Origin: an uncultured Bacteroidaceae bacterium
GTDB taxonomy: Bacteria > Bacteroidota > Bacteroidia > Bacteroidales > Bacteroidaceae
Reading direction: 5' to 3'
Assembly (NCBI GenBank): GCA_934271655.1
Contig: CAKQRW010000006.1
Span: 13,464 to 77,463 of the forward strand
Length of the DNA stretch: 64,000 bases
Shown here: positions 16,852 through 25,748 of the stretch, one piece after another
Position numbering within the stretch: position 1 is the stretch's first letter
Layout: every line of letters begins with the position of its first letter
Program-made: the position numbers and the translations under genes
Notes under the pieces: model-generated
Databases searched by the model: none
What the model was told of the DNA's origin: nothing
Seen by the model: only the letters and a program-made list of their open reading frames with translations

Positions 16852-16941
16852 GGGTGCGAAGACGCACAGCACATGCACGCCTGAAGGCAGCTATCAGCTG
16901 TCTTATCTTCCACGGCGCATGTGCTATGCGACTACGCACCC
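16852..16941. repeat. Large imperfect inverted repeat after rfbB
   Basis: 25-bp arms (16852-16876 and 16917-16941) match at 22 of 25 positions. The 40-base loop contains another near-palindrome, AAGGCAGCT / AGCTGTCTT. No T-run follows, so it is not a simple intrinsic terminator. It could be a structured RNA, a non-autonomous element or a remnant. Confidence 0.7.
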
Positions 16942-17096
16942 ATCTCATATTTACAGACGTATCGGAGGAGTACATTGACCTTGACCAACAGCAAGTGACG
17001 ACAATGAGCGAGCGGAAGATAGAAGTGGAAGACAAGAACACAGAGGTTGACCCTATGCCAATGGGAACAGGCAAAGGAGGCAAGAAAGAACCATAA
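16926..17096 (+). CDS. Possible small hydrophilic protein
   Basis: A 56-codon frame starting inside the right arm of the hairpin: MRLRTHLIFTDVSEEYIDLD and onward, ending MGTGKGGKKEP. An internal ATG at 17001 would give a 31-residue peptide rich in Glu, Lys and Gly. The C-terminal half looks more protein-like than random DNA, but no family is recognised and no promoter or ribosome site was found. The longer frame starting at 16839 merely reads through the inverted repeat. Confidence 0.25.
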   Translation: MRLRTHLIFTDVSEEYIDLDQQQVTTMSERKIEVEDKNTEVDPMPMGTGKGGKKEP

Positions 17097-17129
17097 ATGA
17101 CTAAATTATTTTTCTATTGTAAAGAAATT

Positions 17130-17227
17130 CTTTATTAGTGTCCCCCAAAAACGTACAGCTTGAAATGGTCTTCTCCCTGCCCTTTCTGCAAACTCACTTT
17201 ATTAGTGTCCACAAAAACGTACAGCTT
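17130..17227. repeat. Two 31-bp direct repeats, possible mobile-element footprint
   Basis: CTTTATTAGTGTCC, a short C/A run, then AAAAACGTACAGCTT occurs at 17130-17161 and again at 17197-17227, nearly identical, 67 bp apart. Such end-like sequences may be leftover termini of an insertion sequence, but no transposase remnant is present. Confidence 0.6.
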
Positions 17228-17230
17228 TAA

Positions 17231-17277
17231 ATAATATTGAACACCTGCCGAAACAATATTGAACACCTCCTTATAAA
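17231..17277 (+). repeat. Two copies of the AATATTGAACACCT motif
   Basis: ATAATATTGAACACCTGCC (17231-17249) and ACAATATTGAACACCTCCTT (17253-17272) are two half-copies of the dispersed repeat seen at 47.9, 50.3, 52.0 and 58.8 kb. Confidence 0.6.
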
Positions 17278-17315
17278 AATACCCATGAGCCCCACTCAAT
17301 TCGGGATTTTTTAGC

Positions 17316-17323
17316 TATATTTG
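17316..17323 (+). promoter_or_regulatory. -7 promoter element TATATTTG
   Basis: Exact TAnnTTTG followed by C, 93 bp upstream of the C_GCAxxG_C_C gene. -33 element not evident. Confidence 0.55.
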
Positions 17324-17415
17324 CACTTAAAAGCGCAAGCCTGAAGTAGCTATCCCATAGCAACGGGACAGGCTAAGCACAACGACAAGAACAAAGCACA
17401 ACAGCAATACAAAAG

Positions 17416-17907
17416 ATGCAAAGAGTAAATACAGAAGAGCGAGTGGCAAAAGCCGTGGCACTCTTCAAGCAAGGATACAACTGTTCGCAGTCTGTAGTAG
17501 TGGCATTCGCCGACATATACGGCATGGACGCTGACTTTGCCGCACACGTGTCAGGCTCATTCGGCGGAGGCATAGGCCGCATGAGAGAGACATGCGGAGC
17601 GGCCTGCGGCATGTTCATGCTGGCAGGACTGGAGGTGAAAGGCGACTACCCCGACATAGAGCTGAAGAAACGCAACTATGAGGTGGTGCAGGCACTCGCC
17701 GCAGAGTTTCGCGAGGCGACAGGCTCGCTTATCTGCAAGGAACTGCTCGGACTCAACAAGAAACGCGCCGACGGCACCTTGCCCGAGATACAGATTGTGG
17801 CCACACCAGAGGCACGCACAGACGAGTATTACAAGAAGCGTCCCTGCGTGCGCATGGTCGAGCTTGCCGCGCGCATCTATTGCAACTACCTCAACAAAGA
17901 GGCATAA
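17416..17907 (+). CDS. C_GCAxxG_C_C family protein (putative redox protein)
   Basis: 163 aa, small cytoplasmic protein. The family's conserved cysteines are present: YNCSQSV near residue 23, the ETCGAACG block with GCAxxG-like spacing near residue 57 (here CGAACGMFMLAG), LICKELLG near 106 and PCVRMV near 142. Members are often near redox genes and probably bind a metal or cofactor, but the function is unproven. Stands alone between rfbB and mutS. Confidence 0.85.
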   Translation: MQRVNTEERVAKAVALFKQGYNCSQSVVVAFADIYGMDADFAAHVSGSFGGGIGRMRETCGAACGMFMLAGLEVKGDYPDIELKKRNYEVVQALAAEFREATGSLICKELLGLNKKRADGTLPEIQIVATPEARTDEYYKKRPCVRMVELAARIYCNYLNKEA

Positions 17908-17968
17908 CCTCGGCTCCAAAAAGAGCCTGGCATAGCCAAAAACCTTATTATATAGAAAAAAAACAACC

Positions 17969-18011
17969 GTCATTCCGCCTCTCACGCCACATAGTCGAGC
18001 AGCGGAATGAC
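17969..18011. terminator. Hairpin between the C_GCAxxG_C_C gene and mutS
   Basis: Perfect 10-bp stem (17969-17978 with 18002-18011), 23-base loop, no T-run. Possible terminator or leader structure for mutS, which starts 40 bp on. Confidence 0.45.
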
Positions 18012-18051
18012 TTGCGATTAACAACGGCACAAAAGCAGACAAAAGAGAAAG

Positions 18052-20682
18052 ATGGCAAAGAAAGAGGAACTCACCCCGATGATGAGACAGTTCTATGATC
18101 TGAAGGCAAAGCACCCCGGAGCCTTGCTGCTGTTTCGCTGTGGCGACTTCTACGAGACATACAATGACGATGCAGTGGTGGCATCCGACATCCTCGGCAT
18201 CACCCTCACCAAGCGGAGCAACGGAGCAGGAACCAGCGGCAACAGCACAGCCATGGCAGGATTCCCCTACCATGCACTCGACACCTACCTTCCCAAGCTG
18301 GTGAGGGCTGGCAAGCGTGTTGCTATATGCGACCAGCTGGAAGACCCCAAGACCACAAAAAAACTTGTGAAGCGAGGCATCACAGAACTCGTCACGCCGG
18401 GCGTGGCCATGTCGGATAACATACTCAATACGAAGGAGAACAACTTCCTTGCCGCTGTCCACTTCGGCAAAGCCTCTTGCGGACTCGCCTTTCTCGACAT
18501 CTCCACGGGCGAGTTTCTCTGCGCAGAAGGCACGGCAGACACCATCGGCAAACTGCTCACCTCTTTTGCGCCGAAAGAGGTGCTCTTCGAGCGCGGCAAG
18601 AAAGACATGTTCACAAACTGCTTCGGCGACCGCTACTTCACCTTCGAACAAGACGACTGGGTGTATACCGATGACTTTTCACGCAAGACACTCCTGCAGC
18701 ATTTCGGAGTGAAAAACCTCAAAGGCTTCGGCATCGAGCACCTCAAGAACGCCACCGTGGCCGCAGGAGCCATACTTGAGTACCTCAAGCAGACGCAGCA
18801 CACACATCTCTCACACATACACAACATACAGCAGATAGAGGAAAACCGCTATGTGCGGCTCGACAACTTCACCGTGCGCAACCTGGAGCTTGTCTACTCC
18901 ATGAATGAGGGAGGCAGCAGCCTCTTCTCCGTCATAGACAAGACCGTCAGCCCTATGGGAGCCAGGCAGATGCGCCGCTGGATACTCTTTCCGCTCAAGG
19001 ATGTGAAGACCATCACAGAGCGGCAAGACGTGGTGGAGTCATTCTTCCGCCATCCAGACATGCGCAATGTCATAGCAGACAATCTCAGAGAGATAGGCGA
19101 CATGGAGCGCATAGCCAGCAAGGTGGCTGTGGGACGTGTCACTCCGCGCGACCTGCTGCAGCTCATGCAGGCCCTCAAAGCCATAGAGCCTATCAAGAGC
19201 ACCTGCGCCGCAGCCGACAACGAGAGCCTGAAAGCCATAGCCAGCCATATTGACCTCTGCGCCGAACTGCGCGACAGGATAGAGCATGAGATAAGCCCGT
19301 CTGCCCCACTCCTCCTCGCCAAGGGCGACGTGATTGCAGACGGAGTGAGCCCTGAGCTCGACGACCTGCGCCAGATGGCATACTCAGGCAAGGACTATCT
19401 CATCAAGATACAGCAGAGGGAAGCCGAGGCCACAGGCATACCGAGCCTGAAGATAGGCTTCAACAACGTGTTCGGCTACTATATGGAAGTGCGCAACACC
19501 TACAAGGACAAGGTGCCGGAGGAATGGATACGCAAGCAGACCCTTGCGCAGGCAGAGCGATACATCACCCAGGAACTCAAGGAATATGAGGAGAAGATAC
19601 TCGGAGCGGAGGACCGCATACGCGTCCTTGAGGCCGAGCTCTACGCCAGCCTCATCAAGTGGGCCGTCGACTTTGTGCCCAAGCTTCAGGAAAACGCCAC
19701 TATGATAGGCCACATAGACTGCCTCCTATCCTTCGCCACAGCTGCGCAGGAATACCGCTACAACCGCCCCATGGTGGACGACAGCATGGTCATAGACATC
19801 AAGCAGGGACGCCATCCCGTCATAGAGCGGCAGATGCCCGTAGGCGAGCAGTATGTGGCCAACGACGTGTATCTCGACTCCGACACGCAGCAGATAATCA
19901 TCCTCACAGGACCTAACATGGCAGGTAAGTCAGCCCTGCTACGCCAGACAGCCCTCATCACGCTCATGGCGCAGATAGGCTGTTTCGTGCCGGCAGACAG
20001 TGCCAGGATAGGCGTGACAGACAAGATATTCACACGTGTGGGGGCATCAGACAACATATCCGTGGGCGAATCGACCTTTATGGTCGAGATGAATGAGGCC
20101 GCAAGCATACTCAACAACCTGAGCGCGCGCTCGCTTGTGCTCTTCGACGAACTGGGACGAGGCACATCCACCTACGACGGCATCTCCATAGCGTGGGCTA
20201 TAGTGGAATACATCCACGAGAATCCCAAGGCCCACGCCCGCACACTCTTCGCCACCCATTACCATGAACTCAACGAGATGGAGAAATCGCTTCAGAGAGT
20301 GAAAAACTTCAACGTGAGCGTGAAAGAGGTCAACGGCAAAGTCATCTTCATGCGCAAGCTGGTGCCTGGTGGCAGCGAGCACTCCTTCGGCATTCATGTG
20401 GCCAAGATAGCAGGCATGTCGCCCGTCATCATAAAGCGAGCCGAGCAAGTGCTCAAGGAACTGGAGCAGAACAACTCTGGAGACGGCGTGAGCCGACCGA
20501 ATCCCGAAGGCATCCCTACCGCCTCCTCACAGGCTGGCGTACAGCTCAGCTTCTTCCAGCTCGACGATCCTGTGCTATGCCAGGTGCGCGATGAGATTCT
20601 CAATCTCGACATCAATGCCCTCACGCCTCTTGAGGCTCTCAACAAGCTCAACGAGATAAAGAAGATAGTCAAGGGCAAGTAG
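18052..20682 (+). CDS. mutS: DNA mismatch repair protein MutS
   Basis: Recognises base mismatches and small loops and recruits MutL. 876 aa, MutS1 length. The N-terminal mismatch-binding domain begins MMRQFYDLKAKHPGALLLFR and has the diagnostic Phe-x-Glu in GDFYETY. Connector, lever and clamp domains follow. The ATPase has Walker A GPNMAGKSALLRQ, the VGESTFMVEM loop, Walker B LVLFDELGRGTSTYDG and the FATHYHEL switch. The tail has the beta-clamp-like LSFFQLDD and ends LNKLNEIKKIVKGK. Monocistronic, ending in a good terminator. Confidence 0.98.
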   Translation: MAKKEELTPMMRQFYDLKAKHPGALLLFRCGDFYETYNDDAVVASDILGITLTKRSNGAGTSGNSTAMAGFPYHALDTYLPKLVRAGKRVAICDQLEDPKTTKKLVKRGITELVTPGVAMSDNILNTKENNFLAAVHFGKASCGLAFLDISTGEFLCAEGTADTIGKLLTSFAPKEVLFERGKKDMFTNCFGDRYFTFEQDDWVYTDDFSRKTLLQHFGVKNLKGFGIEHLKNATVAAGAILEYLKQTQHTHLSHIHNIQQIEENRYVRLDNFTVRNLELVYSMNEGGSSLFSVIDKTVSPMGARQMRRWILFPLKDVKTITERQDVVESFFRHPDMRNVIADNLREIGDMERIASKVAVGRVTPRDLLQLMQALKAIEPIKSTCAAADNESLKAIASHIDLCAELRDRIEHEISPSAPLLLAKGDVIADGVSPELDDLRQMAYSGKDYLIKIQQREAEATGIPSLKIGFNNVFGYYMEVRNTYKDKVPEEWIRKQTLAQAERYITQELKEYEEKILGAEDRIRVLEAELYASLIKWAVDFVPKLQENATMIGHIDCLLSFATAAQEYRYNRPMVDDSMVIDIKQGRHPVIERQMPVGEQYVANDVYLDSDTQQIIILTGPNMAGKSALLRQTALITLMAQIGCFVPADSARIGVTDKIFTRVGASDNISVGESTFMVEMNEAASILNNLSARSLVLFDELGRGTSTYDGISIAWAIVEYIHENPKAHARTLFATHYHELNEMEKSLQRVKNFNVSVKEVNGKVIFMRKLVPGGSEHSFGIHVAKIAGMSPVIIKRAEQVLKELEQNNSGDGVSRPNPEGIPTASSQAGVQLSFFQLDDPVLCQVRDEILNLDINALTPLEALNKLNEIKKIVKGK

Positions 20683-20705
20683 AGCCTGCATACATGAAGT
20701 TCAGA

Positions 20706-20739
20706 AGATAGCAACATGCACGGTTGCTATCTTTTTTTT
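20706..20739 (+). terminator. Intrinsic terminator of mutS
   Basis: 10-bp perfect stem (20706-20715 with 20723-20732) followed by eight T (20732-20739). Confidence 0.9.
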
Positions 20740-20795
20740 GGATATTGCTGACTGGGCTGTGACTCTTTCCAACATACAGGTCAAATAATAGCGTA

Positions 20796-20937
20796 AGCGC
20801 TACTGAGAAGTCAATCGCCCCGCAAGCTTGGAAGCAGGTACAGACCGTACCACACAACTCAGCGCTACTGAAACGCCAATCGCCCTGCAAGAGCGCAAAA
20901 GTCCTGATAACAATAGAACTTTTGCCCTTGCAGGGCG
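20796..20937. repeat. REP-like repeat cluster with long hairpin
   Basis: A 31-bp unit starting AGCGCTACTGA and ending GCAAG occurs at 20796-20826 and 20861-20891 (27 of 31 identical). A partial inverted copy at 20928-20937 pairs with the second one, giving a hairpin of about 20 bp (20881-20902 with 20918-20937). It lies between convergent mutS and the IPT-like lipoprotein gene and may act as a bidirectional terminator. Confidence 0.65.
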
Positions 20938-21083
20938 ACTTGCTTATTTTGCAGATTATATCCCAGGGTCTCGCTTCGCTCACCCTTGGCAATATGCTCC
21001 ATTGTGCTTACAGCCCATATGACACTTGGCTATAGCAACGACAGAAGCATGCTATATGCTACATCAGGCTTGCTGCCCGATGG

Positions 21084-22457
21084 TTACTTGTTTTCGTATG
21101 TCACGACAATCTTGCTGCCATATGTGCCCGTGATATTCTCCAGATCCTTGAAGCTGAGGAAATCAATGGTGAGCACGTTGTCTGAGAAAGAAGCGTTGAG
21201 GTTGACATCAGCCACCTTGTTCTCATAATCACCTGTGTCAGTTGGAACCATGTATGCGATATGCTCCATAGCAGGGAAGTAGGATGAAGTCTTCACGCTG
21301 CTGTTGAGCAACATGCCCACAAAGATGTCCTCACCCTGGTAGATGTAAGAGAACATGTCAAGGAGATAGCGCACATCAATAGTGCCAGGAACGGCGTGCA
21401 CCTTAGCTGGGCTGAATGTCACATCGCCGCCAAAAGACAAAGATGAGAGACTCTTGTCGCTGTATTCAGCCGACGTGAGCTGAAGGCCACGATACCAATT
21501 GTCCTTATTCAATACAGAGGCAAGCGTGTTGTCATCATTATAAGTCCAGTAATCATACTTGGTCGTAGGATATTCGTCCTCTGCGTATGCAGCGAGGCTC
21601 TTGACCACCTTGCCATTCTCCATAGTGAACTCAAGCGGCTTGTCGGAGAGCGGGCTTGTGGCAGAGACTGTGTTGCCAGAATAAGAGAAGCTATAAGAGA
21701 GGCCTTCCTGAGAGTCAATGGCCTTGAGAGTGCCATCCTCATTATAAGAGAAGTTCATTGTGACACTTGTCGCGCCAATCATAGCCAGCAGTCCATTCTC
21801 GAAATACACGCTCTTTATGCGCTTTGGCTGATAGACATAAGCAGAGCCAAGGTCCCACATGTTTGCGCCACGATGCAGTACCACCTCATACTCGCCCTCA
21901 GCTATGCTTGGCATATCAAAAGAGGCACCATCGGCAGTCACATTGACTGCGACAAAGTTTGGACGCTTAATCACATCCATTCTGCTCTTAGAGGCATTGT
22001 CGGCATCAGCAAACTCCAGCACATCGCCCTCACGGAAACCGATGCCGCTGACGCTTACCTTGCCAGCAGCAAGAGCCATCTCGTCAGGCACAGCCACAGC
22101 TGTCACAGGTACGGCAGGGGCAGTCAGCGCCACGGTGCCAATAGGCCAGCTGTTCTTGCCGTCGCTCAGCACTACGCTTGCCGTGCCCTCGGTGAGAGTG
22201 TATGGCACCTCAAAAGTAGCTCCGTTGGCAGAAAACTTTGCGCTGACGACAACAGGTGTCCCGTCAACAAGCTGGAGCTGGATAGACTGTCCGTCAGCAA
22301 AGCCCTGTCCCTGGATAGTCATCTCTGAGCCTATCTGGGCTGTTGCTGGGATGACCACACCTGTCAATGGGTTCTTTACTGGATCATCGTCTGATGAACA
22401 TGCTGAGAAGGTGATGATGGCACACAACATCAGCATCAATGAAATCACTTTTTTCAT
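21084..22457 (-). CDS. Lipoprotein with IPT/TIG-like domains
   Basis: 457 aa, last gene of the susC operon. Lipoprotein signal with lipobox TFSACSSDDDP near residue 20. Two similar beta-sandwich segments follow (about residues 35-110 and 113-210), each with an IPT/TIG-like pattern: GSEMTIQGQGFADGQSIQ and GKVSVSGIGFREGDVLEF. The C-terminal half has strand repeats of the form FSYNEDGTLKAI / TYNDDNTLASV, resembling RHS-like or DUF4595 modules. Probably a surface-exposed ligand-binding accessory of the SusC/SusD pair. Family assignment is by eye. Confidence 0.7.
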   Translation of the reverse strand: MKKVISLMLMLCAIITFSACSSDDDPVKNPLTGVVIPATAQIGSEMTIQGQGFADGQSIQLQLVDGTPVVVSAKFSANGATFEVPYTLTEGTASVVLSDGKNSWPIGTVALTAPAVPVTAVAVPDEMALAAGKVSVSGIGFREGDVLEFADADNASKSRMDVIKRPNFVAVNVTADGASFDMPSIAEGEYEVVLHRGANMWDLGSAYVYQPKRIKSVYFENGLLAMIGATSVTMNFSYNEDGTLKAIDSQEGLSYSFSYSGNTVSATSPLSDKPLEFTMENGKVVKSLAAYAEDEYPTTKYDYWTYNDDNTLASVLNKDNWYRGLQLTSAEYSDKSLSSLSFGGDVTFSPAKVHAVPGTIDVRYLLDMFSYIYQGEDIFVGMLLNSSVKTSSYFPAMEHIAYMVPTDTGDYENKVADVNLNASFSDNVLTIDFLSFKDLENITGTYGSKIVVTYENK

Positions 22458-22535
22458 GATTCTTCTTTTTAGGGGTTAAACATATAAGTTGATTGATTAT
22501 AATCTTCGTGTTGCCTGCGGCTGTCACTTCTTGGC

Positions 22536-23894
22536 CTACAGTCCCTTCAGGCTGTCAAGTATCTTCACCGTGTCGTCGCTCGAAGGGCGAGTCATGTCAG
22601 GATTGACTATGCGTCCGTCAGGACCAATGAGAATGAAGCGCGGGATGCCGTTGATGCGGTAGTCAGCCTGAAACTGCGAGCCTGTGCCTATGTGCAACTG
22701 TGTGCCCGCCAGCTCGCCACTCTTCACGCGCGCTTCCCACTTAGACTTATCTTTGTCAATAGACAGCCCCACAAAAGCTATGTTCCTGCCATCATACCTC
22801 TTCTCCAGATTCTTCAGGTAAGGCAGCTCCTTCTGGCAAGGGCCGCACCATGTAGCCCACATGTCTATGTAGACATACTTGCCGCGAAACTCACGCAGCG
22901 ACATCTCCCTGCCGCTGATGTCTACGCCCTTGAAGTCGGGCGACTGACGGCCCACGGCAGCCTTGTCCCATTTGGCGCAAGCCTGCTTGAATATTTCATT
23001 CAGCCGAGGCGAGGTGACATAAGCGTAATACACGTTCTGCAGGTCTGTGATGTTGTCTGTGCCGTTGCCCTCCACATAAGTGAAAGCCACATGATGAATG
23101 AGCGACTCGCGCACCTTCTCGTTCTCAAAGTGCTCACCCATATAGTTCATCTCAGCCACCACCTTCTGGTAGTACTGGCGCACATCCTTATTCTCCTCAT
23201 CGAGCACATGTGAGGTCTCAATCATGTAGTTGCGGTACTCGTCAATGTCGGCCAAGTCGGCATCTTCACGCACATACTGCCTCAGCGTCTTGTAGTAGTC
23301 ATCGCCAAGCACCATGGTGGTGTCCTGCGTGAGATAAAGATGGCTGACAGGATACATCAGCATGGCGTTGGCGTAGAAATACGTGATGCGCCCCTCTTCC
23401 ATCTTCACAAACTTGTCATCAGCGGCAAACTTGCGCGCCTTCAGCAGACGCTTCATAGAGGCCATCTTGGCCTCCACGGCCTTGCGGAATTGCTCCCAGG
23501 GCAGCGAATAGTTGTCATCGGGCAGTCCCACCACCTGAATCTTGTTGAGATAGTCCACCGCCTTCTCATTGCCACCCTTCACAGAGAAGGTGTTGTCGAA
23601 GTCGGCAGCATCAAACGAGATAGTCATCTCGTCACCTTTATGCAAATATATATTCTTGAATTTCTCGCCATAATACACCTTGGCATAGAGGGCGTCCATG
23701 CCCTCAATATCTGCCGTGGCCTTGCCTTCCACAAGCGGAAACTCATTCACACTCATGTGATAGACCAGCACTACCGAACCAGCCACAGGGTTCTTCACAT
23801 CGAAATGTACCTTGAAGCCCTCTGCTGCCCTTATGCCAACTGCCAGTGTCAGGAGCAGCAGCATATATGCCATCCTTCTTTTCATCATAGTCAT
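22536..23894 (-). CDS. TlpA-family thiol-disulfide oxidoreductase
   Basis: About 452 aa, exported through a signal peptide (MAYMLLLLTLAVGIRA). N-terminal 110 residues form a DUF4369-like beta domain (FKVHFDVKNPVAGSVVLVYH). The C-terminal thioredoxin domain has the active site WATWCGPCQKELPYL and the cis-Pro region NGIPRFILIGPDG. It probably reduces or isomerises disulfides in the periplasm or on a partner. The frame is open to 23951, but the ATG at 23894 precedes a normal signal peptide. In the susC operon, 164 bp after the PKD-like gene. Confidence 0.88.
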   Translation of the reverse strand: MTMMKRRMAYMLLLLTLAVGIRAAEGFKVHFDVKNPVAGSVVLVYHMSVNEFPLVEGKATADIEGMDALYAKVYYGEKFKNIYLHKGDEMTISFDAADFDNTFSVKGGNEKAVDYLNKIQVVGLPDDNYSLPWEQFRKAVEAKMASMKRLLKARKFAADDKFVKMEEGRITYFYANAMLMYPVSHLYLTQDTTMVLGDDYYKTLRQYVREDADLADIDEYRNYMIETSHVLDEENKDVRQYYQKVVAEMNYMGEHFENEKVRESLIHHVAFTYVEGNGTDNITDLQNVYYAYVTSPRLNEIFKQACAKWDKAAVGRQSPDFKGVDISGREMSLREFRGKYVYIDMWATWCGPCQKELPYLKNLEKRYDGRNIAFVGLSIDKDKSKWEARVKSGELAGTQLHIGTGSQFQADYRINGIPRFILIGPDGRIVNPDMTRPSSDDTVKILDSLKGL

Positions 23895-24058
23895 TTTTCT
23901 TCTTTTATGTGCTTTTAACAACAAACAATTAAATGCTTTTATAATAAACAATCCTCATACCATTGCAGGCAGAATCTGAAAAGTATCTCTCATCGGCAAA
24001 ACTTATTGTCATGATTCACGATATTGCCATGAATCGTGGAAATGATCAGCCATACCCA

Positions 24059-25636
24059 TCAGTTGGTGCGCTCACGGTAAGTAGCGTCAACAATCTTCGC
24101 AAAACCAGTGTACACCTTAGGCTTCACAGAAGAGAAATCGCCCTCCGTCACTATGCCGTTATAGATGCGCAGAGTGCCTTCGCCACCCTTCTCCGATGCC
24201 ACCACCAAGTCGTAGTCGTGGATAGACGCGGCATTCTGGTAGAGGTTGAACTTCATCATTGTGACTGTCTCACCAGCAAGCTCAAATTGCTCCTCCGCCT
24301 TCAGCGGCTTCTCCGACAGGTTGACACGGTAGACAGTGCCACCGACAGAGTAGTACATGTAGTTTCTCAACGAGCTAAAGGCGAAGTGCTCAGCCTCCGA
24401 AATGCCCTCACAGCCGCTCATATCGCCATAATAAGCCTTGCCAATAGCGAAAGTGCAGTCAGCGTAGCATAGCATGTCGCCGAGCTGTATGCCATACAGA
24501 AGAAGCTTCTGCCCATCCCTCAGCAGCGTGTATGTCACACCCATCTTAGCGTTGCCAGGGTCATAGCATGTATTCTCCATATACACAAAGTCGAGTCCTT
24601 CGGGATATTCATCAAAAGCGGAACCTGTGACCATGTCGCTGCCCTTATAGCCTGTGGCTATGCTCTCCATCTCCTCCATGGTGTGGCAAGACTTGTCAGA
24701 AAGCGAGAGTCCCATCAGAAAGGGGCAGCACGACATGAATCGCCTGTTCTCCTCGTCATATAAAAGATATATTGAGGCATATGATGTGGCTCCCACATTA
24801 GAACCCACATACGGAGCCATACGCCCTGTCTTGCTGGCAGAGGCGAAGAGTCCCTGTATGCCCATGTTAGCCGCCGTGTAAGCCACGCCATCGCTCACGC
24901 ACACTCTCATCATGCCGCTTTGGTCGCTCACCATGCCATGAGGGTGCAGCTCCAGCGACTTAGCCACCTCATACTTGAAGGAATATTCCTTCTTCCACGC
25001 AAAATTGTTCTTCGACAGCCTCGTAGCCCCATCTGCGGTAAAGAGGTAGAAAGGTGAGTCGCTGTTGCCATTGCGCGGCACATACTGTATGGCATATGGA
25101 TGGTTCAGCTCAGGCATTCCGCTGCCGCTGAGCACATCAGCGTAAGTCTTTCCTGTCACGTCAGAGATGATGTCCAGCCGCGCCTTCCCATCAGCGTCAC
25201 ACAACACCATCCATCCCTCCGACGAGGAGTCGCTGACTGTGAGCGAGCAACTCTTTCTCCAGAACAGTCCCGACTTCTTTTCCGTCATAGTGAAATAGAG
25301 TTTGTACTCACCAGCGTTGAGTGTCACTTCCTCGCGCAGATGCTTATCATTACTGAGCGTCGTCACCTCGTTGTCACCCGCATTATTTATCACTTTCCAC
25401 TCGTAAGTGTAAGCATCAGCGTCTGTGATGTTATCGCCAAGTGATGGATCCAGACTCAGCTCATCATGTATAAGCACAGATATCTTATCTGGCAGGCCTG
25501 TGATGTCAGGCTCATTGAGAGAGTGGTAGTCGTAGTTGCCCTCGTCTTGCGAGCATCCTGCCGCCAGCAGCCCCATAAGCACGGCTATCACCATAGCCAT
25601 GTTTTCTATTGTTTTGCGTATCATCAACTTATTCAT
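24059..25636 (-). CDS. PKD-like family lipoprotein
   Basis: 525 aa. Lipobox GLLAAGCSQDEG near residue 28, then a PKD-like beta-sandwich (about 40-140: NEPDITGLPDKISVLIHDEL, TYEWKVINNAGD) and a long beta-rich C-terminal region of about 380 residues that could be a propeller (repeated blade-like YLFTADGATRL, YIVS-type strands). This family usually follows susC, susD and a DUF4843 gene, exactly as here. Role unknown; it is likely part of the surface receptor complex. Confidence 0.85.
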   Translation of the reverse strand: MNKLMIRKTIENMAMVIAVLMGLLAAGCSQDEGNYDYHSLNEPDITGLPDKISVLIHDELSLDPSLGDNITDADAYTYEWKVINNAGDNEVTTLSNDKHLREEVTLNAGEYKLYFTMTEKKSGLFWRKSCSLTVSDSSSEGWMVLCDADGKARLDIISDVTGKTYADVLSGSGMPELNHPYAIQYVPRNGNSDSPFYLFTADGATRLSKNNFAWKKEYSFKYEVAKSLELHPHGMVSDQSGMMRVCVSDGVAYTAANMGIQGLFASASKTGRMAPYVGSNVGATSYASIYLLYDEENRRFMSCCPFLMGLSLSDKSCHTMEEMESIATGYKGSDMVTGSAFDEYPEGLDFVYMENTCYDPGNAKMGVTYTLLRDGQKLLLYGIQLGDMLCYADCTFAIGKAYYGDMSGCEGISEAEHFAFSSLRNYMYYSVGGTVYRVNLSEKPLKAEEQFELAGETVTMMKFNLYQNAASIHDYDLVVASEKGGEGTLRIYNGIVTEGDFSSVKPKVYTGFAKIVDATYRERTN

Positions 25637-25748
25637 TCTGCAAGCCGTTGTTAATAATGTTAATATCTTTTCATACTGTTCACAACTCCATACACGGCCG
25701 CTTATGTTTTCCGCAGCTCCGTGTCATGCAGTCGTTCTTTCCACTCGC

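Noticed and set aside
17557..18651. 364-aa minus-strand ORF
   Set aside because: Antisense to the C_GCAxxG_C_C gene and mutS, both with strong motifs on the plus strand.
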